DNA of 64,000 nt from Paenibacillus larvae subsp. larvae (GTDB taxonomy: Bacteria; Bacillota; Bacilli; Paenibacillales; NBRC-103111). The stretch lies in contig NZ_CP019687.1 of NCBI RefSeq assembly GCF_002003265.1, positions 4,035,501-4,099,500 on the forward strand, written 5' to 3'. Shown piece by piece: positions 53,603 through 62,815 of this stretch (position 1 is its first letter; each line of letters begins with the position of its first letter). The position numbers and the translations under genes were made by a program. A model generated the notes under the pieces. The model searched no databases and was not told where the DNA came from. It saw only the letters and a list, made by a program, of their open reading frames with translations.

Positions 53603-53656
53603 AAAAAAAGGGAGTAAAGTTGTTTGTCGTGAAACACGTTAAACAACTTTACTCCC
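53603..53656 (-). terminator. serA terminator (convergent with resE)
   Basis: A perfect 16-bp stem (53610-53625 with 53641-53656) encloses a second CGTG/CACG stem. The minus strand continues with seven T's, so it serves serA and may also stop resE. Confidence 0.9.
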
Positions 53657-53674
53657 GGACTTATTTATGAATTA

Positions 53675-55258
53675 TTATAGAGTGAGAGCGCGTACGTTTA
53701 CAATTTCCGGCAGGCGGACAAATTGGTCGAGCACATCCTGGGAGACCGGACGGTCAATGGTCAAAACCATAATAGCTGAACCTCCAATGATTTCACGTCC
53801 GACCTGCATGGTGGCGATATTGAAATCTTTCGTGCCGAGGAGTGTTCCCACTTTCCCGATAATTCCAGGTTTATCGTTATGTGATACAAGTAAAATATGG
53901 CCGTCAGGTGCGAAATCAACTGGGAACCGGTCAATTCGGACGATTCGTTCCCCATAACCTGCAAGCAGTGTTCCAGCCAGCATTTTGACCTTTTTACCTG
54001 TTTTTACACTAACGGTTACCAGGTTGGTAAAGGTGTTAGCATCTGAAGATTTTTGCTCCAGAATGCGGATTCCACGGGATTTTGTTAAATGCATGGCATT
54101 AACTACATTAACCCCTTCCAGCTGCTGCTCAAAAATGCCTTTTACAATATAGCGTGTAAGCGGGGAAGTATCCGTATCGGCTACATCACCCGAATAATGG
54201 ATGGTAATTTCTTTAACAGCATCCTGGAGCATTTCGCCAAGCATCTTGCCGATTTTTTCACCTAACTGAAAATAAGGCTGCAGCTTTCTCATGACACTTG
54301 CTGGTACCGGGGGCATATTCACAGCATTTTTGAACGGCTCATTCCGTAAAATGTGAAGCACTTCTTCCGAGACATCGATCGCCACATTTTCTTGGGCTTC
54401 AACGGTAGAAGCACCCAAATGAGGCGTGACGATGATATTAGGATGATTCAGGAACGGATGATCCGCAGCAGGAGGTTCATGTTCAAATACATCGAAGGCG
54501 GCTCCGCCAACTGTCCCGGCCTTAATAGCCTCTACGAGTGCTTCTTCATCCACAATGCCACCCCGTGCACAGTTAACGATGCGTACTCCTTTTTTCATAA
54601 TAGCAAACTGGCCTGGACCCAGAATATGACGGGTTTCTTTTGTCAAAGGAGTATGGACGGTTATAAAATCGGATCCGGAAGCAATTTCGTCAACTGTACC
54701 TAATTTAACACCCAATTTCTCAGCACGGTCTTCGGAGAGAAAAGGGTCATACCCGATTACTTCCATACCGAAGGCTTTGGCTCGCTTGGCCACTTCACTT
54801 CCGATTCGTCCCATTCCGATTACGCCAAGTGTTTTGTTCCGCAACTCAACACCAAGGAAAGATTTGCGGTCCCATTCGCCGCTGATGGTCTTTTTGTAAG
54901 CTTGAGGAATATTGCGGGCAACAGCCATGATCATGGCAAAAGTGTGCTCACAGGTTGCGATGGTATTTCCATCGGGCGCATTAATAACGACAATTCCCCG
55001 CTTTGTCGCAGCTTCCAGATCGATATTATCAACCCCAACTCCTGCACGTCCGATAACTTTCAGGCGGGGGGCCGCCTCCATAATCCGGTCTGTAACTTTC
55101 GTCTGGCTACGTACAAGCAAAGCATCAAAATCACCGATAAGTGCAACAAGTTCATCCTCGGATAATCCGGTTTGTTTCACTACTTCAACATCAGTTGCGT
55201 CGTAAAGCTTTTGGATTCCCATATCGCTGATGGGATCCGAAATTAGAACTTTGAACAT
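53675..55258 (-). CDS. serA: D-3-phosphoglycerate dehydrogenase
   Basis: The first step of serine synthesis. NAD-binding (GVIGMGRIGSEVAKRAKAFG) and catalytic residues Arg (NCARGGIVDE), Glu and His (TPHLGASTVEAQE) are present, followed by the ASB domain and a C-terminal ACT domain (HNDKPGIIGKVGTLLGTKDF) for serine feedback. The long frame starts at 55297, but ATG 55258 has GGAGGAG 8 bases upstream and the standard N-terminus FKVLISDPIS. 527 residues. A serine-type T-box lies upstream. Confidence 0.95.
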   Translation of the reverse strand: MFKVLISDPISDMGIQKLYDATDVEVVKQTGLSEDELVALIGDFDALLVRSQTKVTDRIMEAAPRLKVIGRAGVGVDNIDLEAATKRGIVVINAPDGNTIATCEHTFAMIMAVARNIPQAYKKTISGEWDRKSFLGVELRNKTLGVIGMGRIGSEVAKRAKAFGMEVIGYDPFLSEDRAEKLGVKLGTVDEIASGSDFITVHTPLTKETRHILGPGQFAIMKKGVRIVNCARGGIVDEEALVEAIKAGTVGGAAFDVFEHEPPAADHPFLNHPNIIVTPHLGASTVEAQENVAIDVSEEVLHILRNEPFKNAVNMPPVPASVMRKLQPYFQLGEKIGKMLGEMLQDAVKEITIHYSGDVADTDTSPLTRYIVKGIFEQQLEGVNVVNAMHLTKSRGIRILEQKSSDANTFTNLVTVSVKTGKKVKMLAGTLLAGYGERIVRIDRFPVDFAPDGHILLVSHNDKPGIIGKVGTLLGTKDFNIATMQVGREIIGGSAIMVLTIDRPVSQDVLDQFVRLPEIVNVRALTL

Positions 55259-55573
55259 GTTCTCTTCTCCTCCTCCTACCATATAAAAAACTCCCAACCT
55301 TCATACGGATGCCGTATAAAGGGACGAGAGTTCGTTCATCGTGGTACCACCCTAATTTACTGTATGCTCACACATACAGCCTCTGCGGTCTTTTGTTTAA
55401 AGACCAGGAACGGTAACGGGTTCTAACCGACTGCGCCTATTTTCATAAAATGTTCAGCCCAGTGCTCTGGAGTGCTCCGTATAATTTACCCTGCCGATTT
55501 CCACCACCCACCGGCTCTCTGAAAGGCCTATACTTATACTTGGCTCCGTCAACGCTTTACTGTGGAATAATTT
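55259..55573 (-). ncRNA. T-box leader (serine) of serA
   Basis: Reading on the minus strand: a stem I region with CAGAGAG and GGTGGGTGG distal motifs, then GGAGCACTCCAGAGC in which AGC or TCC (both Ser codons, each followed by A) could be the specifier, then the T-box core AGGGTGGTACCACG (55353-55340). A terminator (ACTC..CCCTT.ATACGG / CCGTAT.AAGG..GGGAGT then TTTTTT) ends at about 55296. Uncharged tRNA-Ser would favour readthrough into serA. The specifier assignment is by eye. Confidence 0.9.
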
Positions 55574-55579
55574 GAATTT

Positions 55580-55608
55580 ACTCTATCATGAGGTCCAAAT
55601 TATGTCAA
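55580..55608 (-). promoter_or_regulatory. sigma-A promoter of serA
   Basis: On the minus strand TTGACA (55608-55603) and TAGAGT (55585-55580) with a 17-base spacer. Start point near 55573, at the T-box 5' end. Confidence 0.8.
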
Positions 55609-55721
55609 TCCCCAGTCTGCAAAAAAAGATTTAGAAATGATAGGTCACCCTTTTAATTTCCTTCATCTTTAGGAACTGAAATATTCATCCGCAAAGCTGA
55701 TGAATAATTTAGCTTGCCGGA

Positions 55722-56210
55722 TTATTGTTCTTTATAGCGCTTCAGGCAATCTTCGTAAAGCTGTTTCGCAAAGTCTGCATCTTTCCAGCCTTCGATTTTT
55801 GTTGTTTTGTTTTCCAGGTCTTTATATACTTGGAAAAAGTGAGAGATTTCTTTACGTGTATGTTCAGGTACGTCGTTCAAAGATTGAACATGATTCCAGC
55901 GGGGGTCATTTACTGGAACAGCCAACAATTTCTCGTCCTGGCCTTTGTCATCGGACATGACAAGCACACCAACCACACGGGACTCGATCACACATCCAGG
56001 GAATGTCGGAAAGGTGGACAGAACCAGAATGTCCAGCGGATCTCCGTCCAAAGCGAGAGTGTTTTCCAGATAACCGTATTCTGCAGGATAAAACATAGGA
56101 GAATAAAGTACGCGGTCCAGAACGAATACATTTCTCTCTTTGTCAAATTCATATTTGTTCTGACTGCCTGTAGGTATTTCAATAAATGCTTCCACAACCA
56201 GATTAGACAT
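55722..56210 (-). CDS. ppa: inorganic pyrophosphatase (family I)
   Basis: Hydrolyses pyrophosphate released by biosynthesis. Family I signature: IEIPTGSQNKYEFDK, VLYSPMFYPAEYGY and the metal triple-Asp DGDPLDILVL. 162 residues. ATG 56210 has AAGGAGG 9 bases upstream; the longer frame from 56363 has no support. B. subtilis relies on a family II enzyme (PpaC), so the family I type is a lineage marker. The stop is followed by about 50 bases to the end of the serA leader region, with no clear terminator. Confidence 0.94.
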   Translation of the reverse strand: MSNLVVEAFIEIPTGSQNKYEFDKERNVFVLDRVLYSPMFYPAEYGYLENTLALDGDPLDILVLSTFPTFPGCVIESRVVGVLVMSDDKGQDEKLLAVPVNDPRWNHVQSLNDVPEHTRKEISHFFQVYKDLENKTTKIEGWKDADFAKQLYEDCLKRYKEQ

Positions 56211-56396
56211 GTATGGTTGCCTCCTTTTATTTGTATCATAAGATTGGTTTTTTGATATGCCGGTAACTATGTACGTAACCTTTCTTATTTTAAAGCATCT
56301 TACCGAAAGAATGCAATGGCTATGCTTGAAGTTGCCGTTTTTTTCAGGTACCCTAAGAAACAAATTAGTGATTTTTACTCACCACGGAGGCTGAAT

Positions 56397-56714
56397 ATGG
56401 ATCATATTGCACCAGAAGATTTTTTGCACCAACTGGACCAGGGATTGTTGAAGGAAGTTCTTATTCTGGATGCAAGGGAACCGGAAGAATGGTCTTATTA
56501 TCATTTGGAAGAACCACGTTTAATGCCCATGCAAACAATTCCTGAGCACCTGGATGAGATACCGGAAGACCGGGAGGTATACGTCATATGCGCACATGGT
56601 GTGCGAAGTGAAATGGTCTGCCGCTTTTTGCTCCGGCAGGGGAAAAAGAGGGTGATAAATGTAAGAGGCGGGATGGCCGCGGTCTCCGGTCTTCGAGGCT
56701 TTCAATATGATTAA
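56397..56714 (+). CDS. rhodanese-like protein
   Basis: A 105-residue single rhodanese domain with active-site Cys in the loop VICAHGVRSEMVCRFL and the usual ILDAREPEEW and VINVRGGMAA segments. Likely a sulfur carrier or persulfide-handling protein; the substrate is unknown. ATG 56397 follows GGAGG by 6 bases. The stop overlaps or nearly touches the CPBP protease gene. Confidence 0.85.
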   Translation: MDHIAPEDFLHQLDQGLLKEVLILDAREPEEWSYYHLEEPRLMPMQTIPEHLDEIPEDREVYVICAHGVRSEMVCRFLLRQGKKRVINVRGGMAAVSGLRGFQYD

Positions 56715-56733
56715 TATCAGGAAGGAAGCAGAG

Positions 56734-57327
56734 ATGAAGAAGAGGGTAAAGCGATTTAAACTGACTACCAAGGTGGACATTAGCGAGATCGGCGACCGTG
56801 TTCTGCTCTTAAATCTTTACATTACCCAAGCAGGCATTTTACTGCTGGGCGGATTATTTTTTTGGTTCCAGCCCAGAAGTCTTTCAAGTTTGTTCACTCT
56901 AGAGCCCGGCTTGTCCATAGCAGGGTACGGACTATATCTGGCCCTTTTTGCTGTTTGTCTGGATATCGTCATCTCAAATTATGTTCCGGCAGAATATACG
57001 GATGACGGGGGAATCAATAATAAGCTTTTTGCCCGCAGGCCCCTTTGGCACATTGCTTTGATTTGTCTCATAGTCTCTTTCTCAGAAGAGCTTCTTTTCC
57101 GTGGAGGAATTCAGTATTATCTGGGAGCTTATTGGACAGCTTTACTATTTACGGTTATCCATGTCCGGTATTTAAGACATTGGATTCCTACGGGGCTTGT
57201 TTTTCTTATCAGTTACGGATTAGGTCTTGTCTATGAACAAACAGGGTCTTTGTGGACACCAATTTTGGCACATTTTGTGATTGACTTTATCATGGGTTGT
57301 TTGCTTCGCTACAGCAAGGAGGAATGA
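56734..57327 (+). CDS. CPBP-family intramembrane metalloprotease
   Basis: A membrane protein with the Abi/CAAX motifs: EELLFRGG (motif 1, about residue 110), FTVIHVRY (motif 2) and ILAHFVIDF (motif 3), spread over about six helices. It corresponds in place to B. subtilis YpbD, near mecA/ypbH. The role of these proteases in bacteria ranges from bacteriocin immunity to protein sorting. Start uncertain: ATG 56734 (AGGAAGG, 8 bases) or ATG 56707, which overlaps the rhodanese stop. Confidence 0.82.
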   Translation: MKKRVKRFKLTTKVDISEIGDRVLLLNLYITQAGILLLGGLFFWFQPRSLSSLFTLEPGLSIAGYGLYLALFAVCLDIVISNYVPAEYTDDGGINNKLFARRPLWHIALICLIVSFSEELLFRGGIQYYLGAYWTALLFTVIHVRYLRHWIPTGLVFLISYGLGLVYEQTGSLWTPILAHFVIDFIMGCLLRYSKEE

Positions 57328-57332
57328 ACATA

Positions 57333-57545
57333 TTGGCGAGATCGAAAAAAACCAGAGAGCGCATGTCAATGAAAGATCAATTGGATGAAGTAAAAGACTC
57401 TCATTTTTTGCCGCCCCGCAGCAGTGTACATCCTTCACAAAAAGGGAAGGTGGCCAAAATTTTTTATCAGATCCTTTTGTTTATGTTCATTTTGCTCGTT
57501 ATTGGTCTTGCTTATTGGGGGATACAGTGTACCGCAGAACCATAA
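57333..57545 (+). CDS. small single-helix membrane protein
   Basis: A 70-residue protein with a polar basic N-terminal half (ARSKKTRERMSMKDQLDEVK) and one C-terminal helix (about 45-65). TTG 57333 gives the GGAGG site a 10-base spacing; the ATG at 57324 is one base from it. Starts 5 bases after the CPBP gene, so co-expressed. Family not recognised. Confidence 0.6.
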   Translation: MARSKKTRERMSMKDQLDEVKDSHFLPPRSSVHPSQKGKVAKIFYQILLFMFILLVIGLAYWGIQCTAEP

Positions 57546-57727
57546 GTTCCGTTGCCGATGAAGCGGGAATCGTTTTTTTGGCGTATGAAAGTCGACTTAT
57601 TTAGAGGTGGAATCACTTCTAAGCTGTTTGTCTCCATCCTTTCCCTCCCCATTATGTGAATATCGTCTTAAACGGAAGAACAAGCTATAAATGGATGTCA
57701 TCCTATTTAAGAATTGGAGGGAATATC

Positions 57728-58027
57728 ATGAGACTTGGTTCACTTTTGTTTTGGGGGGCAATCGGGACGGCCGTATTTATGTTCTTCAGAAGACGAAACC
57801 GCGGCAAGATGATGGCAATGTTCAATTCAACCGGGAATGCGATGGAAAATATGATCGGGACAGCAGGCAAAGAAGCTGCTTCCGCCGGTAAGCAGAGCAT
57901 AAGAACATCAAATGCCATGGATAAACAAAGAGTCCAAGATATCATTGCAAAAAATCCTGAAATCAAAACCGTTGTCGATGAAATTATGAGTGAAGCCCAA
58001 AAACCGAAGACGCCTGTTTACTCTTAA
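57728..58027 (+). CDS. small membrane-anchored protein, unknown
   Basis: A 99-residue protein with a hydrophobic N-terminus (RLGSLLFWGAIGTAVFMFF) followed by RRRNRGKMM and a helical soluble tail. I do not recognise the family. Shine-Dalgarno GGAGGG 6 bases before ATG 57728. Followed by a terminator. The 180 bases before it (57546-57727) show no other gene. Confidence 0.65.
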   Translation: MRLGSLLFWGAIGTAVFMFFRRRNRGKMMAMFNSTGNAMENMIGTAGKEAASAGKQSIRTSNAMDKQRVQDIIAKNPEIKTVVDEIMSEAQKPKTPVYS

Positions 58028-58057
58028 TTTATGAACATGGATAAGATGAAAGTAAAG

Positions 58058-58099
58058 AAGCACGGGACGCCTTGCCTGTAGGCATCCGTGCTTTTTTAT
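58058..58099 (+). terminator. terminator
   Basis: AAGCACGG..CGCCT / AGGC..CCGTGCTT followed by TTTT. Confidence 0.85.
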
Positions 58100-58251
58100 T
58101 TTTCTTGCGTTCAGGACTAACAATTTAGTGATAACATGGTATAATAAAGGAAATGACACCAAACAAGCTCTGTTTGTTTGCACACACTTTTTCAAAATCT
58201 GTTCATAGCTTATAAAAGAAATTAAGGTGTCAGGCAAAGGAGGATCCTGTC

Positions 58252-58860
58252 ATGAAAATAGAAAGATTGAGCCAGGATAAGATACGGATTTTCCTTACGT
58301 TCGATGATTTAACGGAGCGGGGCATTCAGAAGGATGATATGTGGAGAGAAATTCCGAAGGTGCATGAGCTCTTTAGCGAAATGATGGATCAGGCCTATTC
58401 AGAGCTTGGCTTCGACCCATCCGGACCTTTGGCAGTCGAAGTATTTGCTTTGCCTGCCCAGGGTATGGTTGTCATCGTTACAAGAGGAAAGATGGATATG
58501 CTGTCCCCTTCGAACGATATGTTCGATATGCATGAACCGGACGAAGTTTATGAGATGGAAGTTACACTGGAACAAACTGACGTTATTTCCTTTGCATTTC
58601 GTGATTTCGAAGATGTCGTGCAGGCGGCAAAAGCAGTTCAGCCTTTACTTGAAGAGGGAGGAACGCTATATTCATATCAAGAAAAATGGATTTTACAGCT
58701 TGAATCGGTGGACCTCGAAGAGCAGCAGTATCATACATTCATTGCAATCTTGTCTGAATATGGGGAAGCGAGTTCTATAACTGCAGCAGTTCTGGAAGAA
58801 TACGGCAAGAAAGTTATGGAATCCGATGCAGTGAATCTGCTGTGCCGGCATTTCAAATAA
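58252..58860 (+). CDS. mecA: adaptor protein MecA/YpbH
   Basis: A ClpC adaptor that delivers targets (ComK in B. subtilis) to ClpCP. N-terminal target-binding region (IERLSQDKIRIFLTFDDLTE and RGI) and a C-terminal ClpC-binding domain (EVTLEQTDVISFAFRDFEDV; LLYSYQEKW-like LYSYQEKWIL). 202 residues. The position next to gudB is that of the B. subtilis paralogue YpbH (MecB). Whether this genome has a second MecA cannot be seen. AAGGAGG precedes the ATG. Confidence 0.9.
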   Translation: MKIERLSQDKIRIFLTFDDLTERGIQKDDMWREIPKVHELFSEMMDQAYSELGFDPSGPLAVEVFALPAQGMVVIVTRGKMDMLSPSNDMFDMHEPDEVYEMEVTLEQTDVISFAFRDFEDVVQAAKAVQPLLEEGGTLYSYQEKWILQLESVDLEEQQYHTFIAILSEYGEASSITAAVLEEYGKKVMESDAVNLLCRHFK

Positions 58861-58908
58861 ACATTGGAATGATGGTTCGAGATGTGCACCTTCAATATAA
58901 TAATAAAG

Positions 58909-58952
58909 CATCTAACGAAAAAGTTTTGTTTTCTGTTAGGTGCTTTATTTTA
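58909..58952 (+). terminator. mecA terminator
   Basis: GCATCTAAC / GTTAGGTGC (one G-T pair) with a loop of about 21 bases, followed by TTTATTTT. Confidence 0.65.
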
Positions 58953-58996
58953 GTGCGCCTTTTGTGTACAACAACAAATTAGATGGGGTGGTATCA

Positions 58997-60247
58997 ATGG
59001 CTAACACAGAAAATTTGAATGTGTTTCTCTCGACGCAAGTTGTAATCGAACAAGCCCTTAAGCGGCTTGGGTATTCAGATGAGATGTTTGATTTATTAAG
59101 AGAGCCGCTGCGCTTACTAACGGTTCGTATACCAGTCCGTATGGATGATGGCAATACCAAAGTTTTTACAGGTTACCGTGCCCAGCATAATGATGCTGTT
59201 GGTCCTACCAAGGGGGGAGTCCGTTTTCATCCGGATGTTAATGAAGATGAAGTTAAAGCGCTTTCGATATGGATGAGCCTGAAATGCGGCATCGTAGATT
59301 TGCCTTATGGCGGGGGAAAAGGCGGAATTATCTGTGATCCGCGCAACATGTCTTTCAGGGAATTGGAACGGCTGAGCCGCGGTTATGTGCGGGCCATCAG
59401 CCAGATGGTTGGGCCAAATAAAGATATTCCGGCTCCGGACGTGATGACTAACTCGCAAATTATGGCATGGATGATGGATGAATACAGCCGCATCAGGGAG
59501 TTTGATGCACCCGGATTTATCACAGGTAAACCCCTTGTGTTAGGCGGTTCCCATGGCCGCGAAACCGCGACAGCCAAGGGGGTCACTATCATGATCAACA
59601 AGGCTTTGGATAAACGTGGTATTAAATTAAAAGATGCACGTGTCATTATTCAAGGTTTCGGTAATGCGGGAAGCTATCTGGCAAAATTTATGCACGATAC
59701 CGGTGCAAAAGTAGTGGGTATTTCGGATGTACACGGGGGGTTATACAACCCTGAAGGACTGGACATTGAATATTTGCTTGACCGCCGTGATTCTTTCGGT
59801 ACGGTAACCAAGCTATTCAAGAATACCCTGACGAACAAAGAAATCCTGGAACAGGAATGCGATATTCTCGTTCCGGCTGCTATTGAAAACCAGATTACAA
59901 TGGAAAATGCCCACAGGATTAAAGCCGGAATTGTAGTGGAAGCTGCGAACGGGCCTACTACTCTTGAAGCTACCAAAGTTTTGACGGAAAGAGGAACCTT
60001 ACTTGTTCCTGATGTTCTGGCCAGCTCCGGAGGAGTTGTTGTTTCCTATTTTGAATGGGTACAGAACAACCAGGGATATTACTGGACAGAAAATGAAGTT
60101 CATTCCAAACTTCAAGAGGTATTGGAAAATGCGTTTGAAAATGTCTATACTATTCATAGTACCCGGAAAGTAGATATGAGGCTTGCAGCTTATATGGTAG
60201 GCGTTCGAAAAATGGCTGAGGCTGCTCGTTTCAGAGGCTGGGTATAA
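58997..60247 (+). CDS. gudB: NAD-dependent glutamate dehydrogenase
   Basis: Converts glutamate to 2-oxoglutarate and ammonia. Catalytic Lys in KCGIVDLPYGGGKGGI (after YRAQHNDAVGPTKGGVRFHP), nucleotide-binding GFGNAGSYLAKF, and C-terminal VLASSGGVVVSYFEWVQN. 416 residues. ATG 58997 with GGGGTGG 5 bases upstream; the longer frame starts at 58940. No in-frame duplication of the kind that inactivates laboratory B. subtilis gudB is visible. Confidence 0.94.
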   Translation: MANTENLNVFLSTQVVIEQALKRLGYSDEMFDLLREPLRLLTVRIPVRMDDGNTKVFTGYRAQHNDAVGPTKGGVRFHPDVNEDEVKALSIWMSLKCGIVDLPYGGGKGGIICDPRNMSFRELERLSRGYVRAISQMVGPNKDIPAPDVMTNSQIMAWMMDEYSRIREFDAPGFITGKPLVLGGSHGRETATAKGVTIMINKALDKRGIKLKDARVIIQGFGNAGSYLAKFMHDTGAKVVGISDVHGGLYNPEGLDIEYLLDRRDSFGTVTKLFKNTLTNKEILEQECDILVPAAIENQITMENAHRIKAGIVVEAANGPTTLEATKVLTERGTLLVPDVLASSGGVVVSYFEWVQNNQGYYWTENEVHSKLQEVLENAFENVYTIHSTRKVDMRLAAYMVGVRKMAEAARFRGWV

Positions 60248-60287
60248 TGTAGCGTTTATTACCGCTAAGAAAGGGGAGCTTACCTAT

Positions 60288-60977
60288 ATGTTTGCCGTTC
60301 TAGTTGCTGCAATAGCTCCCGGACTTTCTTTGCTTGCTTATTTTTATTTAAAAGACAGATATGATTCCGAACCGATTCATCTTGTATTCAAACTGTTCTT
60401 ATTCGGTGTTTTACTTGTATTCCCTTCATTGGTTCTGCAAAGGGCCATGACCCAGGAACTTGGGGATAGTCATTTTACCTTTGCTTTTATTATTTCCGGG
60501 GGATTGGAAGAATTCCTCAAATGGTTCGTCGTTTACCACCTGATTTACCGCCATGATTCGTTTGATGAGCCTTATGACGGAATTGTCTATTCTGTTGCGG
60601 TAAGCATGGGTTATGCTACCCTGGAGAATGTTTTTTACGCCATCTTTAATATAACCAGCTTTTCGGGTCTCCTAATCCGGGCTTTGCTGCCCGTATCCGG
60701 ACATGCTCTATTCGGAGCGATCATGGGATATTACATGGGCAAAGCCAAATTCATGGCTCATTCTGAACGTAAATTTATGCTGATGTCCATGTTGATCCCT
60801 ATGTTTTATCATGGGTTGTTTGATTATATTCTTCTTGTGGCCAAGGAAAACTGGGTTTGGATTATGGTCCCATTCATGATTTTCCTTTGGATAAGGACCA
60901 TTACAAAGGTGGACCGGGCCAATGCCCGGTCACCATTTAGAGTAATTAAGAATGATGACGAGATTAAGATTAGCTGA
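60288..60977 (+). CDS. prsW: site-1 intramembrane protease PrsW
   Basis: A multi-pass protease that in B. subtilis cuts the anti-sigma RsiW to start release of sigma-W during envelope stress. Key motifs: GGLEEFLKWFVVYHL (catalytic Glu pair), ENVFYA, and MFYHGLFDY (His). About eight helices, 229 residues. Follows gudB as ypdC/prsW does in B. subtilis. Confidence 0.92.
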   Translation: MFAVLVAAIAPGLSLLAYFYLKDRYDSEPIHLVFKLFLFGVLLVFPSLVLQRAMTQELGDSHFTFAFIISGGLEEFLKWFVVYHLIYRHDSFDEPYDGIVYSVAVSMGYATLENVFYAIFNITSFSGLLIRALLPVSGHALFGAIMGYYMGKAKFMAHSERKFMLMSMLIPMFYHGLFDYILLVAKENWVWIMVPFMIFLWIRTITKVDRANARSPFRVIKNDDEIKIS

Positions 60978-61040
60978 ACTTGCCCATACTGGAGATACCC
61001 CCTGGTTTGAGGGGAATATCCAGGCGGTAGGAGGGAGCTT

Positions 61041-61199
61041 ATGTCGATCGTCAATAGGGTTAAGGTAGCTATCCGCTGCAAGCATTGCGGAGAACGGTTT
61101 ATATTGCGCGGTAAACTGGAAAAGGGAAAAATTGAAACGGGTTTTAAGCAATGTTTGTGCAATAATGAGACTGATTTGGACATAGAGCAGGTTGAATAG
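61041..61199 (+). CDS. 52-aa Cys-motif protein in the sleB position
   Basis: A short gene (ATG 61041, strong GGAGGG 5 bases upstream, TAG 61197-61199). The peptide has CKHC (residues about 13-16) and CLC near residue 38-40, a possible four-Cys zinc or iron site, within a basic N-terminal half and an acidic tail. I do not recognise the family. It lies between prsW and ypeB, where B. subtilis and most relatives have sleB. Confidence 0.65.
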   Translation: MSIVNRVKVAIRCKHCGERFILRGKLEKGKIETGFKQCLCNNETDLDIEQVE

Positions 61200-61378
61200 A
61201 GATCCCAGGAAGGGGGTCTCTTTTTTGTGTTTTATTTCCATTCTTTAAGAAGAGGAGAGGTTCCTGAATAGGTCGATTAAGCCGTTTTTTCTTGGTTTTG
61301 GGTCCTGGCGTATAAAGTTTCTTTCCCCGGAGGAAACTAACAGAAAATTTAGGGCGAAGGAAAGGAGCCGACCCAAAT

Positions 61379-62731
61379 ATGTACCGCAGACTGAGTATGG
61401 TTATGTTCCCTATTTTGCTTGTCGCGTTAATCGGCACAGGTGTATGGGGGTACACGGAACATCAGGAGAAGAATTCAATTTTGATCAAGGCAGAAAATCA
61501 ATATCAGCGTGCCTTTCATGATTTGTCCTTTCATATGGATAAGCTTAAAAGTGAACTGGGAAATGCCCTGGCTGTTCATACGGCATCCACTGATTCTTAC
61601 CGTAAGGGTCTTGTAAACGTTTGGAGACTGACGAGCGAAGCGCAGAATGAAATCAATCAGCTGCCGCTTTCACTTATGGAGTTTAATAAAACTGAAGAAT
61701 TTTTATCAAAACTGGCAAAATTCAGCTACGGAGCGGCTGTTCGTGATTTGAACAAAAAACCACTGTCGAAAGAAGAAATGAAAACACTTAGTTCACTTTA
61801 TGAACACTCTAATGAAATATCAAATGAACTTCGTGGAGTACAGGGGAAAGTCATCGCTAACCGCTTGCGCTGGATGGATGTTGAGCTGGCCCTGGCTTCT
61901 GATAAGCAGCCGGAGGACAACACCATTATTGACGGGTTTCAAACTGTTGACAAGAAGGTAAGTAACTATAATGAACTTTCAACAGGTGTAACTTCCATGA
62001 GCCTTCACACCAAGCGTGATGTTAGCGTGCTGACAGGTAAAGAGATGACGCCTGGGGAAATCCAGCAGAAAGCGGCGAAATTCTCGGGTCTCCCGGCAGA
62101 ACAAATCAAAGTAAACGAAAACGGGAATGCTTCCGAATATCAGTCACTCAGTGCTAATGCCATGGGAGCGAGTGGCGAAAGTGTTTTGCAGATGGACTTT
62201 ACCAAAAAAGGCGGGGAATTGATTTATTTCATGAAGCCCCGGGAGGTAAAAGAAACGAAGCTCAGTGTCCGGGAAGCCAGGGATAAGGCTAATGAATTTT
62301 TGGATCAGCATGGTTACCCGAATATGACGGCCGTCAGCTTTGACAAGTACGGTAACACTGCAAATATCACTTTTGCACGTAAAATAGATGATATTGTTTA
62401 TTATCCGCAAAAATTAGTAACAACAGTTGCTCTGGACAATGGAGAATTGACGGGAATGCAAACTACGGATTATGTATTTTCCAAAAAAGATCAGATTCCT
62501 GCCAAACCAAAATTATCTTTGGATGAAGCCAGGAAGAAGCTGAATTCAAACCTTAAGGTAGTTAGTGATGGAATGGCTGTAATAAAGGATCAAAACGATA
62601 AAGACGTGATGTGTTATGAATTTATCGGGAATATGAATGACCAGAGCTACCGGGTTTATATTAATGGTGATTTAGGAACCGAAGAAAAAATTGAAACAAT
62701 TCGCAAAGAGGATGTCGAAGCCTCAAAATAA
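61379..62731 (+). CDS. ypeB: germination protein YpeB
   Basis: YpeB is needed to place and protect the cortex-lytic enzyme SleB in the spore. Membrane anchor at residues about 7-25, an N-terminal helical domain, then three PepSY-type domains (TPGEIQQKAAKFSGLPAEQI; LSVREARDKANEFLDQHGYP; LSLDEARKKLNSNLKV). 450 residues, complete. AAAGGAG lies 11 bases before the ATG. Normally sleB is directly upstream and co-transcribed; it is absent from this locus. Confidence 0.94.
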   Translation: MYRRLSMVMFPILLVALIGTGVWGYTEHQEKNSILIKAENQYQRAFHDLSFHMDKLKSELGNALAVHTASTDSYRKGLVNVWRLTSEAQNEINQLPLSLMEFNKTEEFLSKLAKFSYGAAVRDLNKKPLSKEEMKTLSSLYEHSNEISNELRGVQGKVIANRLRWMDVELALASDKQPEDNTIIDGFQTVDKKVSNYNELSTGVTSMSLHTKRDVSVLTGKEMTPGEIQQKAAKFSGLPAEQIKVNENGNASEYQSLSANAMGASGESVLQMDFTKKGGELIYFMKPREVKETKLSVREARDKANEFLDQHGYPNMTAVSFDKYGNTANITFARKIDDIVYYPQKLVTTVALDNGELTGMQTTDYVFSKKDQIPAKPKLSLDEARKKLNSNLKVVSDGMAVIKDQNDKDVMCYEFIGNMNDQSYRVYINGDLGTEEKIETIRKEDVEASK

Positions 62732-62732
62732 A

Positions 62733-62775
62733 AATAAGAGTTTGTCCTTCATGAGGGGGCAAACTCTTATTTTTG
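62733..62775 (+). terminator. ypeB terminator
   Basis: AATAAGAGTTTG / CAAACTCTTATT stem followed by TTTG. Confidence 0.9.
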
Positions 62776-62815
62776 TGCCAATATTTCTGGAACTGATTAA
62801 CGCTCTTTATGATTA

